Assembly (NCBI GenBank): GCA_038043285.1
Contig: JBBTCJ010000067.1
Location: 1 to 32,977, forward strand
Length of the DNA: 32,977 nt
Direction of reading: 5' to 3'
Origin: JBBTCJ01 sp038043285
Lineage (GTDB): Bacteria; Planctomycetota; Phycisphaerae; UBA1845
How positions within the stretch are numbered: position 1 is the stretch's first letter; every line of letters begins with the position of its first letter. Position numbers and translations under genes: made by a program. This document shows, piece after piece, positions 6,101 through 14,343 of this stretch. The notes beneath the pieces were generated by a model. The model saw nothing but the letters and a program-made list of their open reading frames with translations, was not told the DNA's origin and ran no database searches.

Positions 6101-9096
6101 GCGTCACGATCGCAGGGGGTGCTCAGCGGCGGGTCGGTAAGGTCGTCGCAGGCACCCGTGGTTGGATTGCAAGCCGTACCCGCGTCACAGAACTCCGTCG
6201 GCCCCGGACAGAACTTGTTGCTTTTGTAGACGCAGTCGCCGTAGCCGGTGCAGATGTCCTTAGTGCACAGGTTGTTGTCGAGGTCGCATAGCGTGCCGGC
6301 CGGTGCGTCCGGCAACGGATCGCAAGCGCCGGTGGTCGAATTGCAGATCGTCCCGCCGTCGCAGGGACCGGTGGAACCCGGACAGCTCACGGTTCCAAGA
6401 GCCACGCAACTTCCCTGACCATTGCAGTGCTCGATGGTGCAAAGGTTGCCGTCCGCTTCGCAGGGGGTACTCAGCGGAGGATCTGGGAGCGGGTCGCATC
6501 CACCGGTTGCGGGGTTGCAACTCGTCCCGGCGTCGCAGGTTCCGGTGGAGCCCGAACACATTACGTTGCTCAGGAACACGCAACTTCCCGTTCCGCTGCA
6601 ATGTTCGATGGTGCAGTAGTTTCCGTCTTGCTCGCACGGCGTGCTTAAAGGCGGGTCGGGCAGCGGGTCGCACGCACCCGTCGCGGAGTTGCAACTCGTC
6701 CCGGCGTCGCAGGTTCCAGTGGAGCCCGCACACGTCACGTTGCCCAGGAACACGCAGCTACCCGTTCCGTTGCAGTGCTCGATGGTGCAGAGGTTGCCGT
6801 CACCCTCGCAAGGCGTGCTCAGCAGGGGATCGGAAAGCGGGTCGCATCCGCCCGTGGCGGGATTGCAACTCGTCCCCGCATCGCAGGTTCCCGTGGAACC
6901 TGGACACGTTACATTGTTCAGGAACACGCAAGTTCCCGTTCCGTTGCAGTGCTCGAGGGTGCAGAGGCTTCCGTCCTCTTCGCAAGGCGTGCTCAGCGGA
7001 GCATCCGGTAGATTCTTGCACAAGCCGTCGGCAGGGTCGCAACGCTGGCCGGCTTCACAGTCGCCGACCGCGCCCGGACAGCTTACCTCGTTGAGCAGCG
7101 TGCACGTGCCCTGACCGTTGCAGTGGTCGACCGTGCAGGCGTTCCCGTCACGATCGCAAGGCGTGCTCAGCGGTCGATCGGCCAGCGGATCGCAAGCCCC
7201 GGTGTTCGGGTTGCAGGACGTTCCGCCGTCACAGAACTCCGTCGGACCAGGGCAACTTACGCTGCCGAAAGTCACGCAGGCGCCGGTCCCGCTGCAATGA
7301 TCGGTGGTGCAAAGATCTCCGTCGGCTTCGCACGGCGTACTCAGCGGGGGGTCCGGCAGCGGGTCGCAAACACCGGTGGCCGGATTGCAGGATGTCCCGC
7401 CGTCGCATGTGCCCGTTGGTCCCGCGCAGCTTACTTCGCTGAGCAGCGCGCATGCACCCTGACCGTTGCAGTGGTCGATCGTGCAGGCGTTCCCGTCACG
7501 TTCGCATGGCGTGCTCAGCGGTTGATCGGCCAGCGGATCGCAAGCCCCGGTGTTGGGGTTGCAGGACGTTCCGCCGTCGCAGAACTCCGTCGGACCAGGG
7601 CAGTTTACGCTGTCGTAGGTCGCGCAGGCGCCGGTTCCGTTGCAGTGATCGGTGGTGCAAAGATTGCCATCCGCTTCGCAGGGGGTGCTGAGGGGCGGGT
7701 CGGGAAGCGGGTCGCAACCGCCGGTGTTCGGGTTACAGGTGGTTCCGGCATCGCAGGGACCGGTCGGCCCGGAACAGGTGATGGTGTTGTAGGTGACGCA
7801 CGCGCCGGCTCCGTTGCAATGATCCGTGGTGCAGAGGTTTCCGTCGGCCTCGCACGTCGTGCTCAGCGGAGCGTCCGGCTGGGCCACGCACTGTCCGGTG
7901 CCCGGATTGCAAAGCTCTCCGCCCTCGCACGGGGGATTGGCCGCCTGGCAACTTACGTTGCTGGTCGTGACACAAGTGCCGCTGCCGTTGCAGAAGTCGA
8001 TGGTGCACAGGTTTCCGTCGGCCTCGCAACTTGTGGTGCTTGGAAGCGGGGGATTCGAGCAGGAATCGCTGGTCTCATTGCAAACGCACCCTGTGCAGGG
8101 GTTCCCATCGTCGCACTTGCCGCCGGACGAGCAGGCGTCAGAGGGGCAGAACGGAACGCGAACGTCGGCGCCCTTGAGCTGGTTGTCCTGTGATCCAAGG
8201 GAGTCTCCGTCCAACTTACTCAACTTGAAGTGATACGGACCGCCGCTGATGGCAGACGCACCTCGTCCGGTCCCGTATCCAATGCCGGCACCGGAGGCGC
8301 CATCAGCGCCCACCGCAATGTGCCCGGCCACCTCGAAGAGGATTTCGGTTGCGTTGGAGGTCCAACGGACCGTGTATTGGGCGTCCTTGTCCGTGCCGGA
8401 GGAATAGCCGTCGAACGTCATGGACACGCCGGTCAGCGCACTCGCAGAAGACGGCGCGCACAACCGGAACGTCCGGTTCCCCAGGCTTGTCTCATAAGCC
8501 GTCACGCTTGCGCCGACGTTATCGCCAAGCAGCAGACCCATGTTGTCGGGTAGGTTGGCGGTCACGCAGTTGCTGCTGGTGGACAAGGCCGTGCAACTCG
8601 CCGTCGTCGCCGGCGGACCGATGGCCGGCCCGCATTCGTCCACGAACAAATCCGCCAACAAACCGGGCGGAGGAGGCTCCAGCAGATTCGCAGCCGTCTG
8701 GGCCTGCGCCCAGGAGGTCAAATAGTCGTAGGCGTGCGTCGACGATCCCTTGTTGGCCTGATGGCTCAAGGTCAACGTATGCTGATTGCCAGTGGTAGAC
8801 TCAATGTTGTTGAAGATCCCACGTTGCGGCGTCGACATTCCCTCCAAGTACACGGAGTTGCTCTGTTGCAGGATCGAATTGATCCAGTTGATGTCGCCGA
8901 GGACCGGATCCTGGTTGGCCGGTTGGCGGAAGTCCGTTCCGATCGAGGCTGTCAGATAGTAGGACTGACATTCTTGGGCATGCGACCGCCCGGCGCCCCA
9001 GGCCACCGCCACCATTGCGACGACGCGCAACGGATGCCAAACACTCCTCAACGTGCGCCGCGACGACTCCGCGCCAACTTGGCGTTCACTTGACAT
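3124..9096 (-). CDS. Giant secreted Cys-rich tandem-repeat protein with IPTL-CTERM tail
   Basis: The product is 1990 aa. The ATG at 9094-9096 is preferred over an upstream in-frame start because GGAGGAG lies 7 bases before it and a signal peptide follows (hydrophobic VVAMVAVAWGAG, then SHAQ/E). Residues about 40-330 form a Cys-poor domain that I do not recognise. About 24.5 units of 58 residues follow, each with eight cysteines in a pattern like STPCEADGNLCTxDHCNGxG. Next come about four copies of a GACC...W.KG.TC repeat. The end is IPTVSEWG, a hydrophobic segment and an Arg-containing tail: the IPTL-CTERM sorting signal. The protein is therefore exported and probably processed or anchored at the cell envelope. 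The cysteine number implies a heavily disulfide-bonded rod. The DGN...D positions could bind Ca2+, which is inference. Function unknown; adhesin or surface-fibre roles are possible. Confidence 0.9.
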   Translation of the reverse strand: MSSERQVGAESSRRTLRSVWHPLRVVAMVAVAWGAGRSHAQECQSYYLTASIGTDFRQPANQDPVLGDINWINSILQQSNSVYLEGMSTPQRGIFNNIESTTGNQHTLTLSHQANKGSSTHAYDYLTSWAQAQTAANLLEPPPPGLLADLFVDECGPAIGPPATTASCTALSTSSNCVTANLPDNMGLLLGDNVGASVTAYETSLGNRTFRLCAPSSASALTGVSMTFDGYSSGTDKDAQYTVRWTSNATEILFEVAGHIAVGADGASGAGIGYGTGRGASAISGGPYHFKLSKLDGDSLGSQDNQLKGADVRVPFCPSDACSSGGKCDDGNPCTGCVCNETSDSCSNPPLPSTTSCEADGNLCTIDFCNGSGTCVTTSNVSCQAANPPCEGGELCNPGTGQCVAQPDAPLSTTCEADGNLCTTDHCNGAGACVTYNTITCSGPTGPCDAGTTCNPNTGGCDPLPDPPLSTPCEADGNLCTTDHCNGTGACATYDSVNCPGPTEFCDGGTSCNPNTGACDPLADQPLSTPCERDGNACTIDHCNGQGACALLSEVSCAGPTGTCDGGTSCNPATGVCDPLPDPPLSTPCEADGDLCTTDHCSGTGACVTFGSVSCPGPTEFCDGGTSCNPNTGACDPLADRPLSTPCDRDGNACTVDHCNGQGTCTLLNEVSCPGAVGDCEAGQRCDPADGLCKNLPDAPLSTPCEEDGSLCTLEHCNGTGTCVFLNNVTCPGSTGTCDAGTSCNPATGGCDPLSDPLLSTPCEGDGNLCTIEHCNGTGSCVFLGNVTCAGSTGTCDAGTSCNSATGACDPLPDPPLSTPCEQDGNYCTIEHCSGTGSCVFLSNVMCSGSTGTCDAGTSCNPATGGCDPLPDPPLSTPCEADGNLCTIEHCNGQGSCVALGTVSCPGSTGPCDGGTICNSTTGACDPLPDAPAGTLCDLDNNLCTKDICTGYGDCVYKSNKFCPGPTEFCDAGTACNPTTGACDDLTDPPLSTPCDRDANACTRDHCNGQGQCVLLSEVTCPGAVGDCDAGQRCDQADGLCKDLPDAPLSTPCEEDGNLCTIEHCNGTGACVFLNNVTCPGSTGTCDAGTSCNPTTGGCDPLADPPLSTPCEADGNLCTNDHCDGQGSCLFLGNVSCPGSTGPCDNGTACNTATGVCDPLPDPPLSTPCEADGNLCTNDHCDGTGSCVFLGNVSCPGSTGTCDGGTVCNVATGNCDALPEPPLSTPCEADGNRCTNDHCNGFGSCVFLGMVTCPGSTEFCDAGTACNPTTGACDDLTDPPLSTPCDRDANACTRDHCNGQGTCVLLSEVTCPGAVGDCEAGQRCDQADGLCKDLPDAPLSTPCEEDGNLCTIEHCSGAGSCVFFYNVSCPGPTGTCDSGTACNSATGGCDPLTDPPLSTPCEADGNLCTNDHCDGQGSCVFLGSVSCPGPTEFCDSGTACNSATGACDPVPDRDLSTPCEADGNRCTIDHCNGFGSCVTFDNVVCPGSTGVCDAGTICNTATGACDDISDPPYSTVCESDGDLCTKEHCDGNGACVFMADVVCPGPTGPCDSGQACNSQTGACGDLSDPPLSTPCQADGTLCTIDHCDGLGACVTFDNVVCPGATGFCDAGTACNPSTGGCDALPDPQLSTPCEADGNLCTLDHCNGTGQCVHFDDVTCPGAVPPCEAGQTCDAQTGTCVDLPDPPGTTPCELDGNLCTVDHCDAAGHCVFDCEITCPVAVPPCEGGQVCDPNQGLCSDLPDAPLSTPCQADTDVCTEEHCNGLGLCVLEVELCGACCDGETGICTSGLFPEECVGVQASWFQGHTCEELGTGPDRCERHTGACCNASPGLGGACTDGTFPEECVGAQMTWHKDQTCAQIVCDEHRGACCDRLSGTCNDNLLQSQCTGDQPVWTKGATCAEVACAPSDGACCNSATGGDASQATCTITSFADCQCIKCVWTKGVGCGDVICNPNFIPIPTVSEWGLVVLTLLLLTGAKVRFGRRLQPIGG
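3783..8041 (-). repeat. Tandem array of about 24.5 x 174-bp coding repeats
   Basis: The unit is exactly 174 bp (58 codons); the GCGTGCTCAGCGG-type segment recurs at that spacing through the array. Units differ from each other, with three recurring flavours. The commonest is CEADGNLCT...CPGSTG. A second has CxRDxNACT...LLSEV. A third carries PGAVGDCxAGQRCD and KDLPDAPL. The flavours follow each other in the same order several times, pointing to expansion by multi-unit blocks. Confidence 0.92.
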
Positions 9097-10276
9097 GACC
9101 CAGCTCCTCCACCATCCCCGATGCCCGCCGCGGCCGGCCACGCGTTAACGTATGCCGCTCCGCGCGAGCCCGCGCCTTAACCCCGATCGCTCCCGAGACC
9201 CAATTGAACCGCCGCGGAATTCGCACCTGCAATGCCGCAGCCGTCTCGACACCCAATGGTGATGACTGGGGAACGCTGAAGATCGATGAGGCGATCGGCG
9301 CATCCCGCGCGCACCACCTCCGTCACATGTGCAATGGTTCTTTCAACAGAACCTCGCCTCTGCATGCACCCTCCGACGCCTGCAAAGTTACATGACGATG
9401 ACTTCTTCCCGATTCTCCAGTCGACACCGGCCAACAAGGGCGTCGAACCCACGCCTTCGGGAGCGACATGACCTGCACAGTCAGCCTCCTACCTTAACAC
9501 CCGAAAGCTGAGAACCAAGATACCTGAGAGGAGTCCCCTAAGTCAATCGAAAAACAGCACGACCGATATTTTGTTTCGTGACGCCGACAACCAATCTCGT
9601 CCGGTGTCCGACTCCACCCGGAGGACGATAAAGTACCACCTGAATCGACTGGCTGGATTTGTGCTTCGCCAGGAAAGCACTCACTCCGGCGGTGGCCGCC
9701 ATCGTGCCACGGGCTCGATCGAAACGGCAGCGTCTAGGCGCTGCCGCACCGGGTCGGGATTTCGGCTTAAGGGGGCGCGTCCGCCCAGCGGGAGGAAAAG
9801 CCCCCTCTTCCACGACCGAGTTGGAATCGGACGCGGCGATCCGCCGTTCGGTCGCAGAGGTCGAACCGCACGCAGGGCAAGTCCGGACCGTGGTGGGCGT
9901 CGCACCTACTTACGGTAGGTAGGCAACCTGGCGCCAACCATGTGACGATAAAACGATCGTCGTTCAGCCATGGCGACCCGATCGGGGAGTTCGTCCTTGA
10001 CTTGTGATTTCGCAATCGCTAGAAGCACGCATACACGGCGCGGACGCTGCGGCGGGGACCGGTTCCTTGCCGGAAACTCGTACGATACGGCTGGAAGGCG
10101 CCGAGGTTCGAGGCAGCAAAGTTGGACCCGGCAAGGAGCAACGCAGGCGGGGTGCCACCGCAAACCTATCCGGCGAATCTTGCGGACTCCTGGTTTCTCT
10201 CCAAACGGTTGTTCCCGCGTTTCGACCCGACATGACCCATCGCTAGGCCATTCTCCCCACGCCTGAAAGCAAGAAC
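9097..10276. other. Gene-free 1.2-kb region between the giant gene and rpsA
   Basis: The two flanking genes diverge, so promoters for both must lie here. The reading frames present are short, overlap on both strands and match no family I recognise. A perfect 6-bp hairpin (ACCTAC-TTACG-GTAGGT) lies at 9904-9920. A possible rpsA promoter is at 9997-10025. No tRNA or recognisable riboswitch was found. Confidence 0.5.
9997..10025 (+). promoter_or_regulatory. Candidate promoter for rpsA with long leader
   Basis: TTGACT (9997-10002) and TAGAAG (10020-10025) are 17 bp apart. If used, the rpsA transcript would have a leader of about 245 nt. Long leaders are common for autoregulated ribosomal protein genes. 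By-eye match only. Confidence 0.3.
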
Positions 10277-11890
10277 ATGACAGAACGCAGCGAACTCAAT
10301 CCGTTGCCGACGGCCTCATCAAATGCGCCATCGGCTGATCCATCGCCCACCCCGTACCCAGCCGGCCATTCCAGCGGTTCGCCGCCGGGCCAGCCGCATC
10401 GCAATCTGGACGCCGGGACGAGCATGTCGGAAATCGACCGCGAGGTCGCCGCAGCGATGGAGGGGATGGCGGCATCGGACTTGGCCGAGCTTCGCGGCGA
10501 CGTGCCCGCGGCGGGCGAGGACGCGGACGTCGCGCCAGGGACGGAACTCATCGGCACCGTGGCCAGCGTGTCCGACGACGACATCCTGCTGGAGTTCGGT
10601 GCCAAGACCCAAGGCGTCCTTCCTCGAACTCAGTTCGGGAAGAAGGAGCAGGTGGAAGTTGGTCGCCGAGTCGACGTCGTCGTCGAGCGGATCGATCCCA
10701 CCTCGGGATTGCTGATCCTCAGCCGCAAAGGGGCGGCGCAGCGCGCGACGTGGGCAAACTTGCAAGTCGGCATGCTCTGCGAAGGCCGGGTCACCGGAGT
10801 CATCAAGGGCGGACTTGAGGTGGACCTCCGGGGCATCCGTGCGTTCATGCCCAACTCCCAGGTCGACGTGGTGCAGATGAAGGATATCTCTCTGTTGCTC
10901 AATCAACACGTGAAGTGCGAAGTTCTGGAGGTGGACCGGCGGCACAAGAACGTACTGATCAGCCGGAGGAAGGTGCAGGAGCGGGAAGCCAAGGAGGCAC
11001 GCGAGCGCATCAAAGACGAGATCGAACCCGGTCAGGTGCATAAAGGCGTCGTCAAGACGATCACCGACTTTGGGGCCTTCGTGGACATCGGCGGGATCGA
11101 CGGTCTGCTGCACGTCCGTGACCTGAGCTGGGGAATGGTGCAGAAGGTTTCCGACATTGTCAGCCCCGGACAGCAAGTCGAGGTCACGATCCTGAAGTTC
11201 GACAAGGAGAAGGGCCGGCTCTCGCTGGGGTTGAAGCAGTGTCAACCGAATCCCTGGGTGACGGTTCCGCACCGCTACCCCACGGGGACGTCGCTGAAAG
11301 CGCGCATCGTTCGTATTCAGAACTTCGGGGCGTTTGCGGAACTGGAACCCGGCGTCGAAGGACTGATCCCCGTCAGCGAGATGAGTTGGGAACGCATTCG
11401 AACGCCCAACGACCAGGTCAAGGTCGGCGATATGGTCGATTGCGTGGTAATCCGCGTCGAGCTGGAGAAGCAACGACTCGCCCTTTCCATGAAGCAGGCG
11501 CAAGCCGATCCGTGGGAGGGCGTGCTGGATAGTTTCACCGCACAGTCACTGGTGAAGGGGAAGGTGACGCGGTTGGCGGATTTCGGCGCATTCGTCGAAC
11601 TCGCCCCGGGCATTGAGGGCCTGATCCATATTTCTGAAATGGCGGATCGGCGGGTGAAATCCGCTGGTGAAGTCGTTCAGGTCGGACAAGAAGTGGAAAC
11701 GCGCGTGCTGGGCGTCGATCGTGAGAACCGGCGGATTTCACTGTCCATCAAACAGGTCGCGGCTCCCACCGGCGCACACGCCGAGGGCGCGGTCCATGCG
11801 GGCCATGCGGGCCACGAAGGCGCCAAACCCGAAAAGAAGAAACGCAAGAAACCTCTACGCGGCGGTCTTTCCAGCCATTTCGAGTGGTAG
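10277..11890 (+). CDS. rpsA: 30S ribosomal protein S1
   Basis: The product is 537 aa with five S1/OB-fold RNA-binding domains at about residues 90-155, 165-232, 250-320, 335-405 and 425-490. The last three show the canonical FGAFV/A...GIDGLLHV or GVEGLIPVSEMSW signatures. The protein docks mRNA on the 30S subunit. Five domains is one fewer than in E. coli S1. The N-terminus has a Pro/Ser-rich, apparently disordered extension of about 45 residues, and an internal Met in GTSMSEIDREV could be an alternative start. The C-terminus has a His/Gly/Lys-rich linker and ends GGLSSHFEW, which I associate with planctomycete S1 proteins. The Shine-Dalgarno before the ATG at 10277 is weak. It is the first plus-strand gene after the divergent region. 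Confidence 0.95.
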   Translation: MTERSELNPLPTASSNAPSADPSPTPYPAGHSSGSPPGQPHRNLDAGTSMSEIDREVAAAMEGMAASDLAELRGDVPAAGEDADVAPGTELIGTVASVSDDDILLEFGAKTQGVLPRTQFGKKEQVEVGRRVDVVVERIDPTSGLLILSRKGAAQRATWANLQVGMLCEGRVTGVIKGGLEVDLRGIRAFMPNSQVDVVQMKDISLLLNQHVKCEVLEVDRRHKNVLISRRKVQEREAKEARERIKDEIEPGQVHKGVVKTITDFGAFVDIGGIDGLLHVRDLSWGMVQKVSDIVSPGQQVEVTILKFDKEKGRLSLGLKQCQPNPWVTVPHRYPTGTSLKARIVRIQNFGAFAELEPGVEGLIPVSEMSWERIRTPNDQVKVGDMVDCVVIRVELEKQRLALSMKQAQADPWEGVLDSFTAQSLVKGKVTRLADFGAFVELAPGIEGLIHISEMADRRVKSAGEVVQVGQEVETRVLGVDRENRRISLSIKQVAAPTGAHAEGAVHAGHAGHEGAKPEKKKRKKPLRGGLSSHFEW

Positions 11891-11961
11891 CCGACCGGTG
11901 GAAAACCTCTCCAAGGGTATGCGGCCCGGCTCCTGCCGGAGAACATACGGGGTGGAAACCC

Positions 11962-12867
11962 ATGACACTTTCACGAGGGACCATCCTGTTTACGGCGCTG
12001 CTAGGTGCGCAGGCATTCGCAGTTCCACCAACCGCGGAGAAAGCATTCCGGCGCTTTCAGGCTGAAGTTCCCCAGGGGGCGGAGACGCCTGTCAGGCTTT
12101 TTGAAGAAATGCGTTCCTGGCCGCTGGAGCTAGTTCTCGAGGCGTCCAGAATTGCCTGTGCCGACGGCGTCGCAAATCCACACGCCACGAACGACATGGA
12201 GCGGCAGGCCTCAGCCGGATCTCGCGTCTTTCTCCTCTTGGATTACTACGCCGAGGCTATCGCCGAGCTGCCGGACGCAAGCGAGCGGATGGGCCGCCTT
12301 TGCACGAGCGTTTTCGCGATGGCATTCGATCGCAGCGAATCAATCTTCATGCGCCGGGCGATTCTGGATATGGCGAGGTACCACCCTAATACGCGCCTCT
12401 CGGCTGCGATGACAGAGTACTCCGTAAAGCGCGCGGATGAGGTTGAGGCGAAGATTTCATTGATCGCCGGCTCGGATTCTGAGCCCGCCGACCTACGCCG
12501 AGATGCGGTACATACTCTTCACATGGCAATCGATTACCGCCTCAGGACCACGCTATTGGCTGATGCTGTTGTCCGCGCGGGGTTGGAGGAACGTCGTATG
12601 CGCGGGGATACAAAGGCCGGGCCGATTGAACTTCCTCCGGGTGGAATCGAGGCGTTAGAACCGAAGACCCGTAGCGCGTATTCGGCAATTGACGCAGCCG
12701 CGCGCCGGCATAGCGAGGTGTTCGCGGCGGTGCTTGGGAACCCGGCCACACCAACGCTGGTTCGGGAGGAGATCGGACGAGTTCTCGACTCCTGGAAGGG
12801 ACTTGCCCTGTCGTCCGAAACGCTCGCGTTGATCGCCGAGGTCTGGACTGCGGTCGGGGTGCCTTGA
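11962..12867 (+). CDS. Exported protein of unknown function, paralog A
   Basis: The ATG at 11962 gives 301 aa beginning MTLSRGTILFTALLGAQAFA, a plausible signal peptide; a longer frame from 11884 overlaps the end of rpsA and lacks such a signal. The mature part is predominantly helical by eye, with blocks WPLELVLEASRIAC, ANPHATNDMERQASAGSR, YYAEAIAELPDA and AIDAAARRHSEVFAAVL. There is no catalytic motif I recognise. The protein at 13401-14312 is clearly homologous along its whole length (roughly 40-50% by eye), so this is a tandem duplication. The stop TGA at 12865 overlaps a TTG that opens the next frame. Location is probably periplasmic or extracellular. Function unknown. Confidence 0.8.
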   Translation: MTLSRGTILFTALLGAQAFAVPPTAEKAFRRFQAEVPQGAETPVRLFEEMRSWPLELVLEASRIACADGVANPHATNDMERQASAGSRVFLLLDYYAEAIAELPDASERMGRLCTSVFAMAFDRSESIFMRRAILDMARYHPNTRLSAAMTEYSVKRADEVEAKISLIAGSDSEPADLRRDAVHTLHMAIDYRLRTTLLADAVVRAGLEERRMRGDTKAGPIELPPGGIEALEPKTRSAYSAIDAAARRHSEVFAAVLGNPATPTLVREEIGRVLDSWKGLALSSETLALIAEVWTAVGVP

Positions 12868-13400
12868 CAAACCTGCGGCTACCCGGGACGGCGACGACTA
12901 CCTTCGCGGTGACTCCTGCCACGCCCTGTCTGGGCGACACGATCACGTTCACCCTCGGCGGCGTGGTGGACAGCGGAGGGAGGAAGCTCGCGAATTGCCA
13001 GGAGGTGACGATCGGACCGGGGACCTTGTCGTACACCTGGGTCATCACCAAGCCCGACGGCTCGAGCATCAACGGGAGCGGATCGGTAGCCACCGTGGTC
13101 GCCGACCTGCCAGGGACGCATACCTGCTATTTCTATGTCTCCAGCGATCGCGTCTGCGCCCCGCCGAGTTTGACCATCGGGCCGGCGACGGCGCTGGCCA
13201 TTCGCGCGGAGATGAATTCCATTACCACCGGAGTATCCCCGGTTCCGGCCAACCCTGCCATCGTTGCCCCGATGACTCCCCTGCTGCTTGACGACGGGAC
13301 GCTCTGGTGGGCTGGGTGGACGTGTCGGCTCTTCGAGTGTGGTGACGCGTTTTCAAGCGCAGAACCTTTGTCGGCCCGTGGGCTCGAAAGGAGGCAATCC
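12864..13400 (+). pseudogene. Shard of a PKD/Ig-like secreted protein between the two paralogs
   Basis: This stretch is open in the same frame as the downstream paralog. It encodes a beta-rich segment with PATPCLGDTITFTLGG, then PGTLSYTWVITKPDGSS and GTHTCYFYVSSDRVC, typical of PKD/Ig-like domains in large exported proteins. It lacks a signal peptide and a convincing ribosome-binding site; its only early start is the TTG overlapping the previous stop (TTGA). After about 13230 the coding character fades. The likeliest reading is a remnant of a larger gene broken when paralog B arose or inserted here. An alternative is a genuine 482-aa coupled fusion (12864-14312) combining this domain with paralog B. 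Confidence 0.55.
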
Positions 13401-14312
13401 ATGAGCATCGTTGTTATTCCCTTGTTCCTTTTGCCCTGGAACGCGATGATTGGAGGACCGGCGACCGTTGATGAGGCGTGGAATCGCTGCAAGGCGCTCA
13501 TGCCGCAGGGACCGTCCGACAACCCCGAGGAGCTTTTCAAGGAATTACGCGGGTGGTCGCTCGATCTGGTCGTCGCAACCGCGAGATACGCTTGCCAGGA
13601 ACGCGCAAAGAATCCTCACGCGGGCAACGATGCCGAGCGATATGCGTCAGCGGCGTCCGGACTGTTTACCGTACTATCCTTCTATGCGGAGGCGATCGAT
13701 GAGTTGCCTGGCGGTCTGGAACGAGGCGATCGGTTAGCGACTGTGGTTTTCGATCTGATGGATAATCGCGACGAGGGAGTCTACTTCCGGCGCGCGCTAA
13801 TCGAATGCGCACAATACGATCCTGATACGCGAATCCAGGTATTTCTTACGGACTATGCCGTGTCGCACGCCACGGATGTCGAAGGTATGATGTCAAAGAT
13901 CGCAGCAGATTCCACAGAGACGACGGACCTCCGTCGGAGTGCCGTGACGACGCTAACCCTTGCGATTGAGTTCCGGCTAACGGGAACGCTCCTTGCGGAC
14001 CGTACAATTCGGGAGGAGAACGCCCTTCGGGCCAGGGCAGGCGACAACCTCGCACGCCCGGCGCGGCTTCCTCTAGGGGGAGTAGATGCGCTCGAGGCAG
14101 ATACCCGCAAGGACTACTTGGCCATCGACGCGGCGGCTCGTCGACATGTGGCGTCATTCGCGACCGTGCTCAGGCAGCCGGACCTGCCGGCTGTCGTTCG
14201 TCAGGAAATCGTCCGCGTCTTGGATTCGTGGACGAAACTCGCCCTGTCTCCGGAGACGGTCGCGGTCATCCATGACGCGCAAACTATCGCCACCGCCGCG
14301 CCAAAAGAATAG
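13401..14312 (+). CDS. Exported protein of unknown function, paralog B
   Basis: The ATG at 13401 is chosen because AAAGGAGG lies 7 bases upstream and the product then begins with a hydrophobic signal-like segment, MSIVVIPLFLLPWNAMIGG. It is 303 aa. It shares its architecture with paralog A: WSLDLVVATARYAC, KNPHAGNDAERYASAASG, FYAEAIDELPGGLERGDR, a LRRSAVTTLTLAIEFRLTGT helix and AIDAAARRHVASFATVL near the C-terminus. The best-conserved region is the NPHA.ND.ER block and the FYAEAI.ELP segment. Function unknown. The frame stays open upstream into the PKD-like shard, so a longer fused product cannot be excluded. Confidence 0.8.
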   Translation: MSIVVIPLFLLPWNAMIGGPATVDEAWNRCKALMPQGPSDNPEELFKELRGWSLDLVVATARYACQERAKNPHAGNDAERYASAASGLFTVLSFYAEAIDELPGGLERGDRLATVVFDLMDNRDEGVYFRRALIECAQYDPDTRIQVFLTDYAVSHATDVEGMMSKIAADSTETTDLRRSAVTTLTLAIEFRLTGTLLADRTIREENALRARAGDNLARPARLPLGGVDALEADTRKDYLAIDAAARRHVASFATVLRQPDLPAVVRQEIVRVLDSWTKLALSPETVAVIHDAQTIATAAPKE

Positions 14313-14343
14313 CACGCAGTTATGCATCAACGGGGGGCCATAC

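Noticed and set aside
3783..8041. Regular 174-bp repeats as a possible CRISPR-like array
   Set aside because: Units are adjacent, of equal length, coding and in frame; there are no short identical repeats separated by unique spacers and no cas genes.
7123..8193. Long plus-strand frames across the giant repeat gene
   Set aside because: They mirror the 174-bp periodicity of the true gene and yield repetitive Arg/Gly/Val-rich products without signal or domain features.
9571..9922. Plus-strand frames of 87-115 codons in the rpsA upstream region
   Set aside because: No ribosome-binding site, no family resemblance, and equally long frames on the other strand.
9868..9936. A c-di-GMP (GEMM) riboswitch suggested by ACGCAGGGCAA and GGTAGGTAGGCAACC
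   Set aside because: The order of pieces recalls GEMM, but the GGTAGGT part pairs in a simple ACCTAC/GTAGGT hairpin, the ACGCAAAGCC segment is missing and the expected paired regions cannot be formed.
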